Below are positions 39,606 through 50,012 of a stretch of 64,000 nt of DNA, in pieces. Each line of letters opens with the position of its first letter. The stretch's first letter is position 1. The notes under the pieces are model-generated. The model did not search any database. It was given only the letters and a program-made list of their open reading frames with translations, and had not been told where the DNA came from. Source of the stretch: Acinetobacter defluvii (GTDB lineage Bacteria > Pseudomonadota > Gammaproteobacteria > Pseudomonadales > Moraxellaceae); contig NZ_CP029397.2 of NCBI RefSeq assembly GCF_001704615.3, positions 1,550,001 to 1,614,000 of the forward strand, in the 5' to 3' direction. A program made the position numbers and the translations under genes.

Positions 39606-42263
39606 CTATTCACTGATTTGTTGTATAGGCAATTGCATTCGGATACACGTACCTTGGTGATTCTTCCCTGATGATGCCATGATTTTCCCCATATGTGCAC
39701 CAATAATCGCTTTTACAATAGTTAAGCCTAAACCTGTACCATACTGTCCACGATCTCCACGTTGCATGGTATAGAACATATCAAAAATACGATCTCGTTC
39801 ATCTTCAGGAATACCTTGCCCTTGATCTGTAATCGCTATTTCAATTTCATTATCATTCATTTGCACAATATCAATGATGACGGCTTGATGCTCAGGTGAG
39901 AATTTAGCTGCATTTTCCAACACATTAAATATTGCCTGTTCAATTAAAGCTGCATGCACAAATAAACTTAAACTTTGTTCAGGTAAATGCACATCAACAA
40001 GTGCTTGTGGCATATAACGTTTTAATCGACGTACTGCAGAACCCACTAACTCGTCTACACCAATCCAATCACGTTTTAGACTTAAACCTTCATGTCCTAA
40101 ACGGGTCATATCAAGTAAATTTTGAATATAACGGTCTAGCCGCTCCCCTTCTAAATGAATGGCTTCAAGTAAACTGTCTTGGTCTGCTTCATCCATAGAA
40201 TGTCGATAATTACTCAATGTATCTGCCGCACCAATCATCGAAGCCAACGGAGAGCGTAAGTCATGTGAAACTGAAGATAAAAGTGCTGAACGTAATTTTT
40301 CAGTTTCAGAGCTCACATTGGCAAGTTCTAAAGCTTTAGTTAACTGAGTTCGAGATATCGCTTGCGCAATATATTCCACCATAGTTTCAGCCAATTGTTT
40401 TTGCTCAGTATTTAGAATAGATTGTCCCGAAGCTAGCTTTAAGCCAATAACACCTAAACATTGCTTAGATGCCAATAAAGGTAAAAACCACCATTCATTT
40501 TCAGTCAAGGTTTGTGTAAAGCACCCAGACGGTTGATGATTTTTAAATGTCCAATCTGCTGAAATTTTTTCTTTTTCAGTCACCTGTTGCATTAAGTTTT
40601 CTGATGTTGAAGTTTCAGGAAAATAGAACCATACATCTGCATTTAAATTCTTACTTAGGCTATTTTCTGCAATCTCTCGTACTTGTTTTAAATCAACAGC
40701 AGTCGACAGTTTTTGCCCCAAATCTTGCATTATGCTGTTATAGCTATTTGCTGTTCTGAGCGCAGTAACCTGTTCTTTTAATTGAGACGCTAAACGGCTG
40801 GCAATTAAAGCTGCGCCTAAAAATGCCACTACAGTAATCACCCCCTGATGTGCTGAAATTTGAAAGGTAAATTTAGGTGGAATGAAAAAGAAGTTATATG
40901 CGAGGAAAAATAAAATTGCGGATAAAACGGCCACTAACATCCGCGTTTTAGAAGCAACATAAACGACAGCCGTAATAAAAATAACGGAAAGCTCTTCTAT
41001 TCCTAAATATTTCTCACCTAAACTCGCAATTCCTATACTAATCAATGTTGTAAACAATACATACAACATCTCTCTGAGGGACAAAAATGCGCTTTGATTT
41101 GAAAATAAATCAAGCTTCTTATTCGCAATAATGGGAACAACACTGATTTCAAAACTTGGCTGATACTTCATCAATTGATCAATCAAATTCGGCATGAAAC
41201 TGAACTGAAATCCATACTTATTCTGTGCTGTTTGTGCTAATACTAAAGTTGAGATTCCTCGATCCATGACATAATTCAATAAGGTTTTGGCATGTTGTTG
41301 ACCATGAAGAATTTCAGTCATACCACCTAATTGTCGTGTTAAATTTAAAGCACGTTCAATTTCGCGACTTTGTGCATTTTCTTGTTTTTTTAATGCTTGA
41401 GCATCATGTGAAAATGCCACAACCGTCCAATTTGCCATTCGATGTTCAGCAATACGACAACCTGCTCGAACTAAAGCTTCTGCATAACCATGACCATCCA
41501 CCATAATCAGTACGTGGTTTTTTAACGGAATCTGAGTGAGTCCTTGAATCGCAAAATTTTCTCGGACATCACTATCGACATAACTTGCAACGGTTTGCAT
41601 TGCCAATTCACGTAAAGCCGTGAGATTGGAATGATTAAAAAAACGTTGTAAAGCCTGTTCTACTTGTTCTGGTAAATAGACTTTACCTTGATTCAAGCGT
41701 TCTAGTAGTTCATTGACAGGCAAATCAATCAAACGAATATCACGAATCCGTTCAAATACTCGATCAGGCACCGTTTCAGATACACGAACCCCAGTAATTT
41801 GATAAACCACATCATTCAAACTTTCTAAGTGCTGAATGTTCATTGTGGTAAAAACATCAATACCTGCATCCAATAATTCATTGATGTCTTGCCAGCGCTT
41901 TTCATGGCGACTACTTGGCATATTGGTATGAGCAAACTCATCGACAAGTACAATACTCGGTTTTTTCTCCAATACGGCGTCTAAATCCATTTCTTCCAAA
42001 GAATGCCCTTGATATTCAATGACCTTTCGAGGAATAATCGTTAAGCCTACGATTAAATTTTCAGTTTCACTTCGACCATGCGTTTCCACATAACCAATAA
42101 CAATATGTGTTCCTTGTAGTGCCAATTCATGTGCACGAACTAACATTGCAAATGTTTTACCCACACCCGGCGCTGCACCTAAAAAAATCGTCAGTCGCCC
42201 AGATTGATAACGCTGGGTATGTTGTAATAAGACATCCGCTTTGTTGCTTCGTTGGTCAGTCAT
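39606..42263 (-). CDS. kdpD: Osmosensitive K+ channel sensor histidine kinase KdpD
   Basis: The 885-residue protein has the complete domain order: N-terminal KdpD domain with Walker A GAAPGVGKTFA, a USP-like domain, four membrane helices (about 400-495), a GAF-like region, HisKA with VSHDLRSPLASM (phospho-His), and HATPase with NVLENAAKFSP and GTGLGLTIVKAI. It senses K+ and phosphorylates KdpE. It lies 171 bp after kdpC, with a hairpin between, so it may be expressed at a lower level than kdpABC. Confidence 0.96.
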   Translation of the reverse strand: MTDQRSNKADVLLQHTQRYQSGRLTIFLGAAPGVGKTFAMLVRAHELALQGTHIVIGYVETHGRSETENLIVGLTIIPRKVIEYQGHSLEEMDLDAVLEKKPSIVLVDEFAHTNMPSSRHEKRWQDINELLDAGIDVFTTMNIQHLESLNDVVYQITGVRVSETVPDRVFERIRDIRLIDLPVNELLERLNQGKVYLPEQVEQALQRFFNHSNLTALRELAMQTVASYVDSDVRENFAIQGLTQIPLKNHVLIMVDGHGYAEALVRAGCRIAEHRMANWTVVAFSHDAQALKKQENAQSREIERALNLTRQLGGMTEILHGQQHAKTLLNYVMDRGISTLVLAQTAQNKYGFQFSFMPNLIDQLMKYQPSFEISVVPIIANKKLDLFSNQSAFLSLREMLYVLFTTLISIGIASLGEKYLGIEELSVIFITAVVYVASKTRMLVAVLSAILFFLAYNFFFIPPKFTFQISAHQGVITVVAFLGAALIASRLASQLKEQVTALRTANSYNSIMQDLGQKLSTAVDLKQVREIAENSLSKNLNADVWFYFPETSTSENLMQQVTEKEKISADWTFKNHQPSGCFTQTLTENEWWFLPLLASKQCLGVIGLKLASGQSILNTEQKQLAETMVEYIAQAISRTQLTKALELANVSSETEKLRSALLSSVSHDLRSPLASMIGAADTLSNYRHSMDEADQDSLLEAIHLEGERLDRYIQNLLDMTRLGHEGLSLKRDWIGVDELVGSAVRRLKRYMPQALVDVHLPEQSLSLFVHAALIEQAIFNVLENAAKFSPEHQAVIIDIVQMNDNEIEIAITDQGQGIPEDERDRIFDMFYTMQRGDRGQYGTGLGLTIVKAIIGAHMGKIMASSGKNHQGTCIRMQLPIQQISE

Positions 42264-42319
42264 AGATTTCTGCTATATGTGTTGAATTTTAAAACAACGT
42301 AAATCTTTTTATTCGCGCA

Positions 42320-42347
42320 ACTTCTCCCTTTTCAAAGGTTGAGAAGT
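42320..42347 (-). terminator. Hairpin between kdpC and kdpD, possible attenuator
   Basis: ACTTCTC / GAGAAGT with an inner CCTTT / AAAGG forms a 12-bp interrupted stem with a two-base tip. It lies in the 171-bp gap and could reduce transcription into kdpDE. Confidence 0.4.
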
Positions 42348-42434
42348 ATTACTTCAGAAAGAGGACTTTTACTCAAATAAAAGCCCAAATCCCTATTTTA
42401 AAACTGTGATTAAATAATCATTTTTAATTCTCAA

Positions 42435-43037
42435 TCACTTTCCTACACGATCTAAAGCCAAATTCAACTCAAGTACATTCACGCGTGCCTGACCCAAAAT
42501 TCCAAAAGTCGGCTGAACTGTATGTTCCTGTACCAATTTTATCACATCTTGATCTGCAAGATGTCGCGCTTGAGCAATACGTTTCACTTGAATCATTGCC
42601 GATTGCACACTAATTTCAGGGTCAATCCCACTACCTGAAGCAGTGACTAGATCTGCAGGAATTTTTGATGGATCAATCTGTTCCTGAACAGAGATTTTAT
42701 TCAACCGTTCATTGATGGTTTTATTCAACTCTGGATTCGTTCTCGCCATATTACTACCAGCCATCGCCATTGGATCATAATTGGCAGCAGATGGTCGAGG
42801 GTGAAAATATTGCACTTGGGTAAATGGCTGAGCCACCAAACGTGAACCGACAATTTGATTATTTTCAATCATCATACTGCCATTGGCTTGATCTGGAAAT
42901 ATTGTCTGTCCAAGCCCTGTAGCTACACTACTATAAATGAAGCCACATAAACCCAGTGCAATAACAGTTAATCCTAAAGAACCACGTACTAACTCAGCCA
43001 TTGATGAATCAATGAGTTGATTATTTTCAATATTCAT
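42435..43037 (-). CDS. kdpC: K+-transporting ATPase subunit KdpC
   Basis: The 200-residue protein has one N-terminal membrane helix (about 18-38) and the periplasmic KdpC domain (NGSMMIENNQIVGSRLVAQP, YFHPRPSAANYDPM, ASGSGIDPEISVQSA). KdpC stabilises the KdpFABC complex and helps ATP and K+ binding. The frame opens five codons earlier with TTG; the ATG at 43037 has GAGG at good spacing. Confidence 0.95.
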   Translation of the reverse strand: MNIENNQLIDSSMAELVRGSLGLTVIALGLCGFIYSSVATGLGQTIFPDQANGSMMIENNQIVGSRLVAQPFTQVQYFHPRPSAANYDPMAMAGSNMARTNPELNKTINERLNKISVQEQIDPSKIPADLVTASGSGIDPEISVQSAMIQVKRIAQARHLADQDVIKLVQEHTVQPTFGILGQARVNVLELNLALDRVGK

Positions 43038-43055
43038 TTTTATCATCCTCAATCA

Positions 43056-45089
43056 TTAAAGTGACAAGAGTGGACTAATCAAAAGATCTATCGCTTTAAT
43101 CGCTACGAATGGCAATACAACCCCACCAACACCGTAAATCAACATATTACGGCGCAATAATTGTGTTGATGTTGAAGGTTTAAATTTCACACCACGTAGT
43201 GCAATTGGAATGAGCATCGGGATAATAATCGCATTAAAAATCAACGCCGAAAGAATCGCACTTTCTGAACTTCCCAATTGCATAACATTCAACACATGCA
43301 TTTGAGGAATCGCTGCAACGAATAAAGCAGGCAGAATCGCAAAGTACTTAGATACATCATTGGCTAAAGAGAATGTGGTTAATGCACCACGTGTAATCAA
43401 CTGCTGTTTACCAATTTCAACCACAGACAATAATTTGGTTGGGTCAGAATCCAAATCCACCATATTGCCTGCTTCTTTGGCTGCTTGCGTCCCTGAGTTC
43501 ATTGCTAAACCAATATCTGCCTGTGCCAAAGCAGGTGCATCATTGGTTCCATCCCCCACCATTGCGACCAAATGCCCTTTATTCTGTTCAGTACGAATAC
43601 AGCTTAATTTATCTTCAGGTTTCGCTTCAGCAATATAATCATCCACGCCTGCTTCAGCAGCAATTGCAGCTGCAGTCAAAGGGTTATCGCCTGTCACCAT
43701 GACGGTTTTAATCCCCATTTCACGTAAGCGAGCAAACTTTTCTTTGATACCTTGTTTGATAATGTCAGATAACTCAATCACACCCAAAATATTTTGATCT
43801 TTCGCAACAACAAGCGGTGTCGCACCTTTAGATGCAACTTGTTCAACTCTCGTTTTTAGCTCTGCATGATGATCAATATGTTGTGATGTAAATTTTAAAA
43901 TGGCATCCAAAGCACCTTTACGGATTTGATGCCCATCTGACAAGTTCACCCCTGAAATTCGCGTTGCAGCATTAAACGCAATAAACTCAGCTTGTGTAGG
44001 TTCAATAATCCGTTCACCTTGATCTTTTGCCAAAGCCACGACTGACTTACCTTCTGGCGTTGGATCTGCCAATGATGTCAATACAGCGGCTTGACGTAGC
44101 TCTGACTCAGTGACACCTGTTACTGGATAAAATGCAGTTGCTTGACGATCGCCATAAGTAATTGTTCCTGTTTTATCGAGCAGTAATACATCGACATCAC
44201 CTGCAACTTCTACAGCCTTACCTGATTTAGCAATCACGTTGGCTTTTAAAGCGCGGTTCATCCCTGCAATACCAATCGCAGGCAATAAACCGCCAATCGT
44301 GGTTGGAATCAAACACACTAACAACGCGACTAAAACGATCGGGTTGATACTGATATGTAGAAAGTGGCCAATAAAAGGTAAGCTCACGACAACGACAATA
44401 AAAGTCACTGTCATTACGGTGAGTAGGATCCCTAATGCAATTTCATTGGGTGTTTTTTGACGATTTGAGCCTTCAACCAAGGCAATCATCCGATCAAGGA
44501 AACTATTGCCTGATTCAGCAGTCACTTGCACGATAATGCGATCTGTCAGTACTTTGGTACCACCAATCACCCCAGATTTATCCGTTCCTGCTTCTCGAAG
44601 TACGGGTGCAGACTCACCTGTTACTGCTGCTTCATTGATTGTGGCAAAACCTTGAATAATTTCACCATCGGCAGGAATTAATTCTCCTGTGCGGACTTCA
44701 ATCAAATCATTCATTTTCAATGAAGTTGCAGGAATTTGCGTACCTTCAGCATCATTTTGAGAACTTAAACGACGTGCTGTTAAATTTTGACGTGCTTGAC
44801 GTAAGGACGATGCTTGTCCACGACCTTTCGCCTCTGCAACTGCTTCTGCGTAGTTGGCGAATAAAACGGTGATAAACAAAACTAAGGTCACTAACAAGCC
44901 AAAAACCAAACTTGCATAACCCATCAAGGTACTAAGCAAAGTAATGATCGTTCCCAACCACACGATAGCCATGACTGGGTTTTTCATCACATGTTGTGGT
45001 AACAATTTGATGAAGGCATTTTTCCATGCTTCACTTTGCAATAAAGTTGAAGCAATGCTGTTTTGAGAAGATTGTTTTGAATGATTCAT
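43056..45089 (-). CDS. kdpB: K+-transporting P-type ATPase KdpB
   Basis: The 677-residue P-type ATPase has the phosphorylation motif LLDKTGTITYG, actuator motif VTGESAPV, KGA nucleotide-binding segment (IRKGALDAI), and hinge MVGDGTNDAPAL. It drives the Kdp complex by ATP hydrolysis. A GTG opens the frame three codons before the ATG at 45089; AAGGG fits the ATG. The gene begins 11 bases after kdpA and kdpC starts 18 bases after it. Confidence 0.97.
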   Translation of the reverse strand: MNHSKQSSQNSIASTLLQSEAWKNAFIKLLPQHVMKNPVMAIVWLGTIITLLSTLMGYASLVFGLLVTLVLFITVLFANYAEAVAEAKGRGQASSLRQARQNLTARRLSSQNDAEGTQIPATSLKMNDLIEVRTGELIPADGEIIQGFATINEAAVTGESAPVLREAGTDKSGVIGGTKVLTDRIIVQVTAESGNSFLDRMIALVEGSNRQKTPNEIALGILLTVMTVTFIVVVVSLPFIGHFLHISINPIVLVALLVCLIPTTIGGLLPAIGIAGMNRALKANVIAKSGKAVEVAGDVDVLLLDKTGTITYGDRQATAFYPVTGVTESELRQAAVLTSLADPTPEGKSVVALAKDQGERIIEPTQAEFIAFNAATRISGVNLSDGHQIRKGALDAILKFTSQHIDHHAELKTRVEQVASKGATPLVVAKDQNILGVIELSDIIKQGIKEKFARLREMGIKTVMVTGDNPLTAAAIAAEAGVDDYIAEAKPEDKLSCIRTEQNKGHLVAMVGDGTNDAPALAQADIGLAMNSGTQAAKEAGNMVDLDSDPTKLLSVVEIGKQQLITRGALTTFSLANDVSKYFAILPALFVAAIPQMHVLNVMQLGSSESAILSALIFNAIIIPMLIPIALRGVKFKPSTSTQLLRRNMLIYGVGGVVLPFVAIKAIDLLISPLLSL

Positions 45090-45100
45090 TGTATTCACCC

Positions 45101-46825
45101 TTAACCTTGTACCAATAACAACTGATCAGCAATTGGTCCCAAGACAAGCACTGGCATAAATTGTAATAAAGTCAACATCACCACGATCGCAATCAAAGTC
45201 AGTGCAAATGTTGGTGTTTCAACTTTTAAACTACCGCTACTTTCAGGTGCTTGGCGTTTGGCTGCCAAACGTGTTGCGATCCATAACGGAATAATTAAAG
45301 TCGGGAAACGTCCAAGTAATAAAGCAATTGCACAGCTGACATTCCACCATACTGTATTGTCAGATAAGCCCTCAAAACCTGAACCATTGTTGGCAAATGC
45401 GGAAACATATTCATATAAAATTTGCGAAATACCATGATATTGCGGATTACTATTTCCTGTTAATTCAGGAAAAAACAATGCAATCGAACTTAACCCGAGA
45501 ATAGTAATGGGTTGAATCAGAATCACGACAGCCAGTAATTTGATTTCCCCTGCTTCGATTTTTCGTCCAAATAACTCAGGAGTGCGACCTGTCATTAAAC
45601 CTGCAATAAAAACAGCTAAAAATAGATAGATCATAAATTGCTGTAAGCCACAACCAATCCCACCCCAAATCGCATTGATCAACATATTTGATAATTCAAT
45701 CAATCCTGTTAGAGGTGCAGATGAATCATGCATCATGTCAACTGAACCATTATTCACTTGTGTGGTGATGGCTGCCCAAATTGCAGAAGAAGTTTCACCT
45801 AAACGAACTTCTTTCCCTTCCATTGCCGAAAGTAAGGTTGAAGTTGAAGATAAGCTTTCTGACCAAATCGCACTGCTTGCAGAAATGACAGACATCAACA
45901 ACATCGAAGCAAAGACGAAACCTGCAAATTTGGCACGTTTGGTAAAAAAGCCCAGCATGAATATGACTGAAACAGGAATTAATAAAATCGCAATCATTTC
46001 TAAGAAATTAGACAATGGCGTTGGATTTTCTAAAGGCACTGTACTGTTTGGTCCATACCAACCGCCACCATTACTGCCGAGTTGTTTAATGGCTACCATT
46101 GGTGCAACTGGACCTAAAGGAATTTTTTGTGATTTTAATTCACTTGTTTGGTCAATCACTTGAACTTCTGGTCCACCTTGAAACGTAGATGGCACACCTT
46201 GACTTGTGAGCAATAATGACCAAACCATACAGATTGGAATTAAGAAGCGAAATGTTGGACGGATGACATCTGCCCAATAATTTCCCACATTGATCTGTTG
46301 AACTTTACGGTTGAAACTCGCCTGTTGATCATCTTCAGATAATGTATTGGATTTTTTATAAAATAATGCTCGCACCGTTGCCACGACCATTGCGAGACCC
46401 ATCATCGGCGTAATAATCTGCAAACCAACTATACCCACCATTTGTGATAAATAGGACAATTGCGCTTGCCCAGCATAATGTTGTTGGTTGGTATTGGTTA
46501 AAAATGAAATCATGGTATGCAACGCCAAATCCCATGACATGTTGGGCGCATGATTTGGGTTCAATGGCAAACTGGCTTGAACCATAAAAAGCATCCAAGT
46601 GATTAAACCAATCACCAGACAACTGGTCACAAAACTCAACGTATAGGTTTTGACATTCATGCCTCGTTTAGGATTGATGCCTAATACTGCATAAATCGGT
46701 TTTTCGATCCAATTAAAAAGTGGATCGACTTTCATCGCACCATTCTGCATCACTGCAGCAAGGTATTGACCCAAGGGATAAGCCAAAATGATCACAATGG
46801 CTAAAAGCAAAATAAACTCTAGCAT
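45101..46825 (-). CDS. kdpA: K+-transporting subunit KdpA
   Basis: The 574-residue, highly hydrophobic protein has about ten membrane helices and four K+-channel-like pore loops, including SFLTNTNQQHYAG, GSNGGGWYGPNS and FANNGSGFEGL. KdpA belongs to the SKT superfamily and forms the K+ selectivity path. It is the first recognisable gene of the operon. AGGAGA lies at good spacing before the ATG. Confidence 0.97.
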   Translation of the reverse strand: MLEFILLLAIVIILAYPLGQYLAAVMQNGAMKVDPLFNWIEKPIYAVLGINPKRGMNVKTYTLSFVTSCLVIGLITWMLFMVQASLPLNPNHAPNMSWDLALHTMISFLTNTNQQHYAGQAQLSYLSQMVGIVGLQIITPMMGLAMVVATVRALFYKKSNTLSEDDQQASFNRKVQQINVGNYWADVIRPTFRFLIPICMVWSLLLTSQGVPSTFQGGPEVQVIDQTSELKSQKIPLGPVAPMVAIKQLGSNGGGWYGPNSTVPLENPTPLSNFLEMIAILLIPVSVIFMLGFFTKRAKFAGFVFASMLLMSVISASSAIWSESLSSTSTLLSAMEGKEVRLGETSSAIWAAITTQVNNGSVDMMHDSSAPLTGLIELSNMLINAIWGGIGCGLQQFMIYLFLAVFIAGLMTGRTPELFGRKIEAGEIKLLAVVILIQPITILGLSSIALFFPELTGNSNPQYHGISQILYEYVSAFANNGSGFEGLSDNTVWWNVSCAIALLLGRFPTLIIPLWIATRLAAKRQAPESSGSLKVETPTFALTLIAIVVMLTLLQFMPVLVLGPIADQLLLVQG

Positions 46826-47036
46826 GGCATTTCTCCTAATCTTGTGTGATTTGAAAGAGAAACTCTGCTATCTATATGATTTTTAAATCGGAGTACAAAG
46901 CATATTATTGGATGCTGTACGTGTAGATGCACGATAGTTTTAACGCTCATCTTTTTTTCATCCTAAACTCGGGGAGATTCCATGTCTAAGTATGAAAAAT
47001 ATGAACGTAAATTCTCTATTCACGCCTATGTTTTAA

Positions 47037-47058
47037 GCGTAAAATTTGCGTAAAAAAA
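47037..47058 (-). promoter_or_regulatory. Candidate KdpE site, direct repeat
   Basis: TTTTACGC occurs twice on the reverse strand with an 11-bp period (from 47055 and 47044). Direct repeats one helical turn apart are typical of OmpR-family sites. It lies about 210 bp before the kdpA start. Confidence 0.35.
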
Positions 47059-47151
47059 TGTCTTAAATAGAACAATTACTAGAAAAATTTTAAATACAAA
47101 ACTGAATTTATGTACAAGACTATAATTAAAATAATTATTTTATAATAACCG

Positions 47152-47182
47152 CTATTTACCCCATAAAAAACAGGGTAAATAG
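47152..47182 (-). terminator. Hairpin after pepN
   Basis: CTATTTACCC and GGGTAAATAG form a 10-bp perfect stem with an 11-base loop, about 37 bases past the pepN stop. The T-run is weak. Confidence 0.55.
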
Positions 47183-47218
47183 TATATTAAATGATTAAAT
47201 AAAAGCACTTAAGTCAAC

Positions 47219-49828
47219 TTAAATACTCAGCATACTATTTAAAGTTTCTGTGACATTTTTCGATTTTACTTGAGGTTTTAATGCTTCAAGTTTAGCTTTC
47301 ACTTGACTGCGTTGCGGTTCAGCCAAAGTATACCAACGAGATAACGCTTGTAATAAACGAGCCCCAATAATTGGATTTTTCTCATCTAAATACTGTGCAA
47401 GATGGATAAAATGCTGAACACCAAAACTCCACGTATTTACAGGATTGGCATTTAAACCACCTGAAACAGAACGAATTCGGTTCGGCACCCCCAAATCATA
47501 ATCTACATGTGAAGTTAAATAAGCAATAGTTTCGGCTGTCGCTTTTGGATGTGCCGCTTGAATCATAAACCATTGGTCTAAAGACAAAGCTTCATCTTTA
47601 AAGCGCGTATAGAAATCTTGTAAAACGTCTTGTGCTTGTGGTGCATCATTCCATACTAAAACTTTCAAAGCACCTAAACGCTCAGACATATTACTCGTGT
47701 TCTGATATTGCTCATAGGCTAAATCAAAAACGTCAACATCTCCCTGACGTGCCATAAAATTCAGCATGATATTTTTCAGTGAACGTACACCCATCGCTTG
47801 AGAAAAATCTTTTTGTGCGACAGGATCAAGACTCAAATAAGTATCCTTAACAAAATTACCTAATTCTCGTGCCAAAGTATTTAATAATGCTTCACGAGCT
47901 TCATTCACGATTATAGGGTTGTAGTCTGTATCAATCCGACTACCCAAATAACCCTCACTTGGTATATCAAATAAGCGTGAAGCCAATAGTGGATCTTTAG
48001 CAATGACAAAAGGTAACGTTTTTTGAATCGCATCAAGATAAATTTGTGCATCATGACCATTTAGCAAAATACGTTCAAGTAAAGTTTGAGCAGCTTGCCA
48101 TTGGTTAAAACCATTGGTTTCATATTGCAATAAAAATGCAAGCTCTTCATCTGAATAATTAAATTCAAGATTTACAGGCGCAGAGAAACTACGTAATAAA
48201 GATACAATGGGTTGAGTTTCTACCCCAATAAACTGGATACTTGCTTCATTTTGATCAAATAAATACACGCCATCTTGCACGCTATTTTCAAATAATGCTT
48301 CAGAATTTAACACAAGCTGTTCGCCTGTCGCCTGGTCAAATAGTGCCAATGCCACAGGAATCGGGAGAGCTTTTAAATTTGGATATTTAGCATTGCTTTT
48401 TAAACTTTGTTTAAAATTCAAAGTATAAGTTTGTGCTCCCGCATCATAACGACCATGTACTTCTAACTTTGGCGTACCCGGTTGGTTGTACCACGTTAAA
48501 AAAGCTGACAAATCAACGCCAGATCCCGCAGATAACGCCGCAATCCAATCTTCTACAGTCACCGCTTGACCATCATGACGTTTAAAGTATTCATCCGTGC
48601 CTAGACGGAATTTTTCTTTACCGAGCAATGTCGCCATCATACGGTTAATTTCTGCACCTTTTTCATATACTGTTGCGGTATAGAAATTATTAATTTCAAC
48701 AAAATGGTCAGGACGAGGTGGATGCGATAATGGACCTGAATCTTCTGGAAACTGATGTGCTTTTAACACTGCAACATCATCGATCCGCTGTACTGCAGCC
48801 GACTGTAAATCTTCTGAGAATGATTGATCACGAAAAACAGTTAAACCTTCTTTTAAACATAATTGGAACCAGTCACGGCAAGTAATACGGTTACCTGTCC
48901 AATTATGGAAATACTCATGCGCAATGACCGATTGCACGCGCATGATTGCAGCATCAGTGGTATATTCTTCATCTGCAAGTACGCAAGAAGTATTGAAAAT
49001 ATTTAAGCCTTTATTTTCCATTGCGCCCATATTAAAAGCACTGGTCGCCACAATCATATAATTATCAAGGTCATAAGGACGACCATAATGCTCCTCATCC
49101 CAACGCATTGAATGTTTTAAAGCTTCCATTGCGATGTGGCATTTAGGAATATCTTTTTCTTCTGCATAAATTTCCAAAGCAACATCACGCCCTTCAGAAG
49201 TAGTATAGCGGTCTTTAAGCACTGCCAAATCGCCAATCACACAGGCAAATAGATAACTCGGTTTTTTAGTTGGATCTTGCCAAATCGTATAATGACGACT
49301 TTCCCCTGCTTCACCTGCTTCGATCAAATTACCATTTGCAAGGAGTACTGGAAATTTTTTATCTGCTTCAACACGCGTAGTAAAGACTGAAAGTACATCG
49401 GGACGGTCTGGATAAAAAGTGATTTTACGGAAACCTTCAGGCTCATTTTGTGTGACAAATAAATCTCCTGCGGCTTGATACAGACCTTCAAGCTGAGTAT
49501 TTGATTCAGGATGAATGACCACTGACGTTTCAAGTATCACTTGATCAGGTGCATTTTGAATAACTAATTGCTCTGCATCTAATAGGTATTCATTTTCAGT
49601 TAACTGTTTACCATTTAAAGAGATGCTTTTTAACTCTAAGTCACGTCCTAGAAGAACCAAATTACCCGCAGTCTGACGTTGCATGACGAGTTTTGCATTA
49701 ACTTGGGTATGGTCATCATAGACTTGAATATCTAAATCAATCGAATCGACAAGATAAGAAGGTTTTTGATAGTCTTTTAAATAAACAGTTTGATTTGCTT
49801 CGATCACTGGGTTTGCGGCGATATTCAT
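47219..49828 (-). CDS. pepN: Aminopeptidase N
   Basis: The 869-residue M1 metallopeptidase has the exopeptidase motif GAMENKGLN and the zinc site HEYFHNWTGNR with the downstream Glu in LKEGLTVFRDQ. It includes the DUF3458-type C-terminal domains of bacterial PepN. It removes N-terminal residues from peptides in the cytoplasm. The frame extends 22 codons upstream, but the ATG at 49828 has AGGA nearby and gives the normal length. Confidence 0.95.
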   Translation of the reverse strand: MNIAANPVIEANQTVYLKDYQKPSYLVDSIDLDIQVYDDHTQVNAKLVMQRQTAGNLVLLGRDLELKSISLNGKQLTENEYLLDAEQLVIQNAPDQVILETSVVIHPESNTQLEGLYQAAGDLFVTQNEPEGFRKITFYPDRPDVLSVFTTRVEADKKFPVLLANGNLIEAGEAGESRHYTIWQDPTKKPSYLFACVIGDLAVLKDRYTTSEGRDVALEIYAEEKDIPKCHIAMEALKHSMRWDEEHYGRPYDLDNYMIVATSAFNMGAMENKGLNIFNTSCVLADEEYTTDAAIMRVQSVIAHEYFHNWTGNRITCRDWFQLCLKEGLTVFRDQSFSEDLQSAAVQRIDDVAVLKAHQFPEDSGPLSHPPRPDHFVEINNFYTATVYEKGAEINRMMATLLGKEKFRLGTDEYFKRHDGQAVTVEDWIAALSAGSGVDLSAFLTWYNQPGTPKLEVHGRYDAGAQTYTLNFKQSLKSNAKYPNLKALPIPVALALFDQATGEQLVLNSEALFENSVQDGVYLFDQNEASIQFIGVETQPIVSLLRSFSAPVNLEFNYSDEELAFLLQYETNGFNQWQAAQTLLERILLNGHDAQIYLDAIQKTLPFVIAKDPLLASRLFDIPSEGYLGSRIDTDYNPIIVNEAREALLNTLARELGNFVKDTYLSLDPVAQKDFSQAMGVRSLKNIMLNFMARQGDVDVFDLAYEQYQNTSNMSERLGALKVLVWNDAPQAQDVLQDFYTRFKDEALSLDQWFMIQAAHPKATAETIAYLTSHVDYDLGVPNRIRSVSGGLNANPVNTWSFGVQHFIHLAQYLDEKNPIIGARLLQALSRWYTLAEPQRSQVKAKLEALKPQVKSKNVTETLNSMLSI

Positions 49829-50012
49829 ATGATGTCCTAATCCTATTGTCTGATTCAGACTTATAATCTGTGAGGTGATTTGATCATAGGTCAAATTTCA
49901 CAATTTGTCTGTGTAAAGCGTTGTTTTTATATATGGGTCTTGGCTTATTTGTTTTCAATCTAGTTTTTATGAAAAACATGCAAAAGCTTATTTTTAACAC
50001 ATCGTTCTCGTT

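Larger units (their letters stand above)
46826..47218 (-). other. kdp upstream region, 393 bp
   Basis: The region holds the pepN terminator-like hairpin and the kdp promoter region. A 41-codon frame overlapping kdpA lacks a membrane helix and is not KdpF. No kdpF-like gene was found. A direct repeat that could bind KdpE is listed separately. Confidence 0.6.

Noticed and set aside
46826..46950. 41-codon reverse frame overlapping kdpA, considered as kdpF
   Set aside because: It has no membrane helix and polar composition, unlike KdpF.
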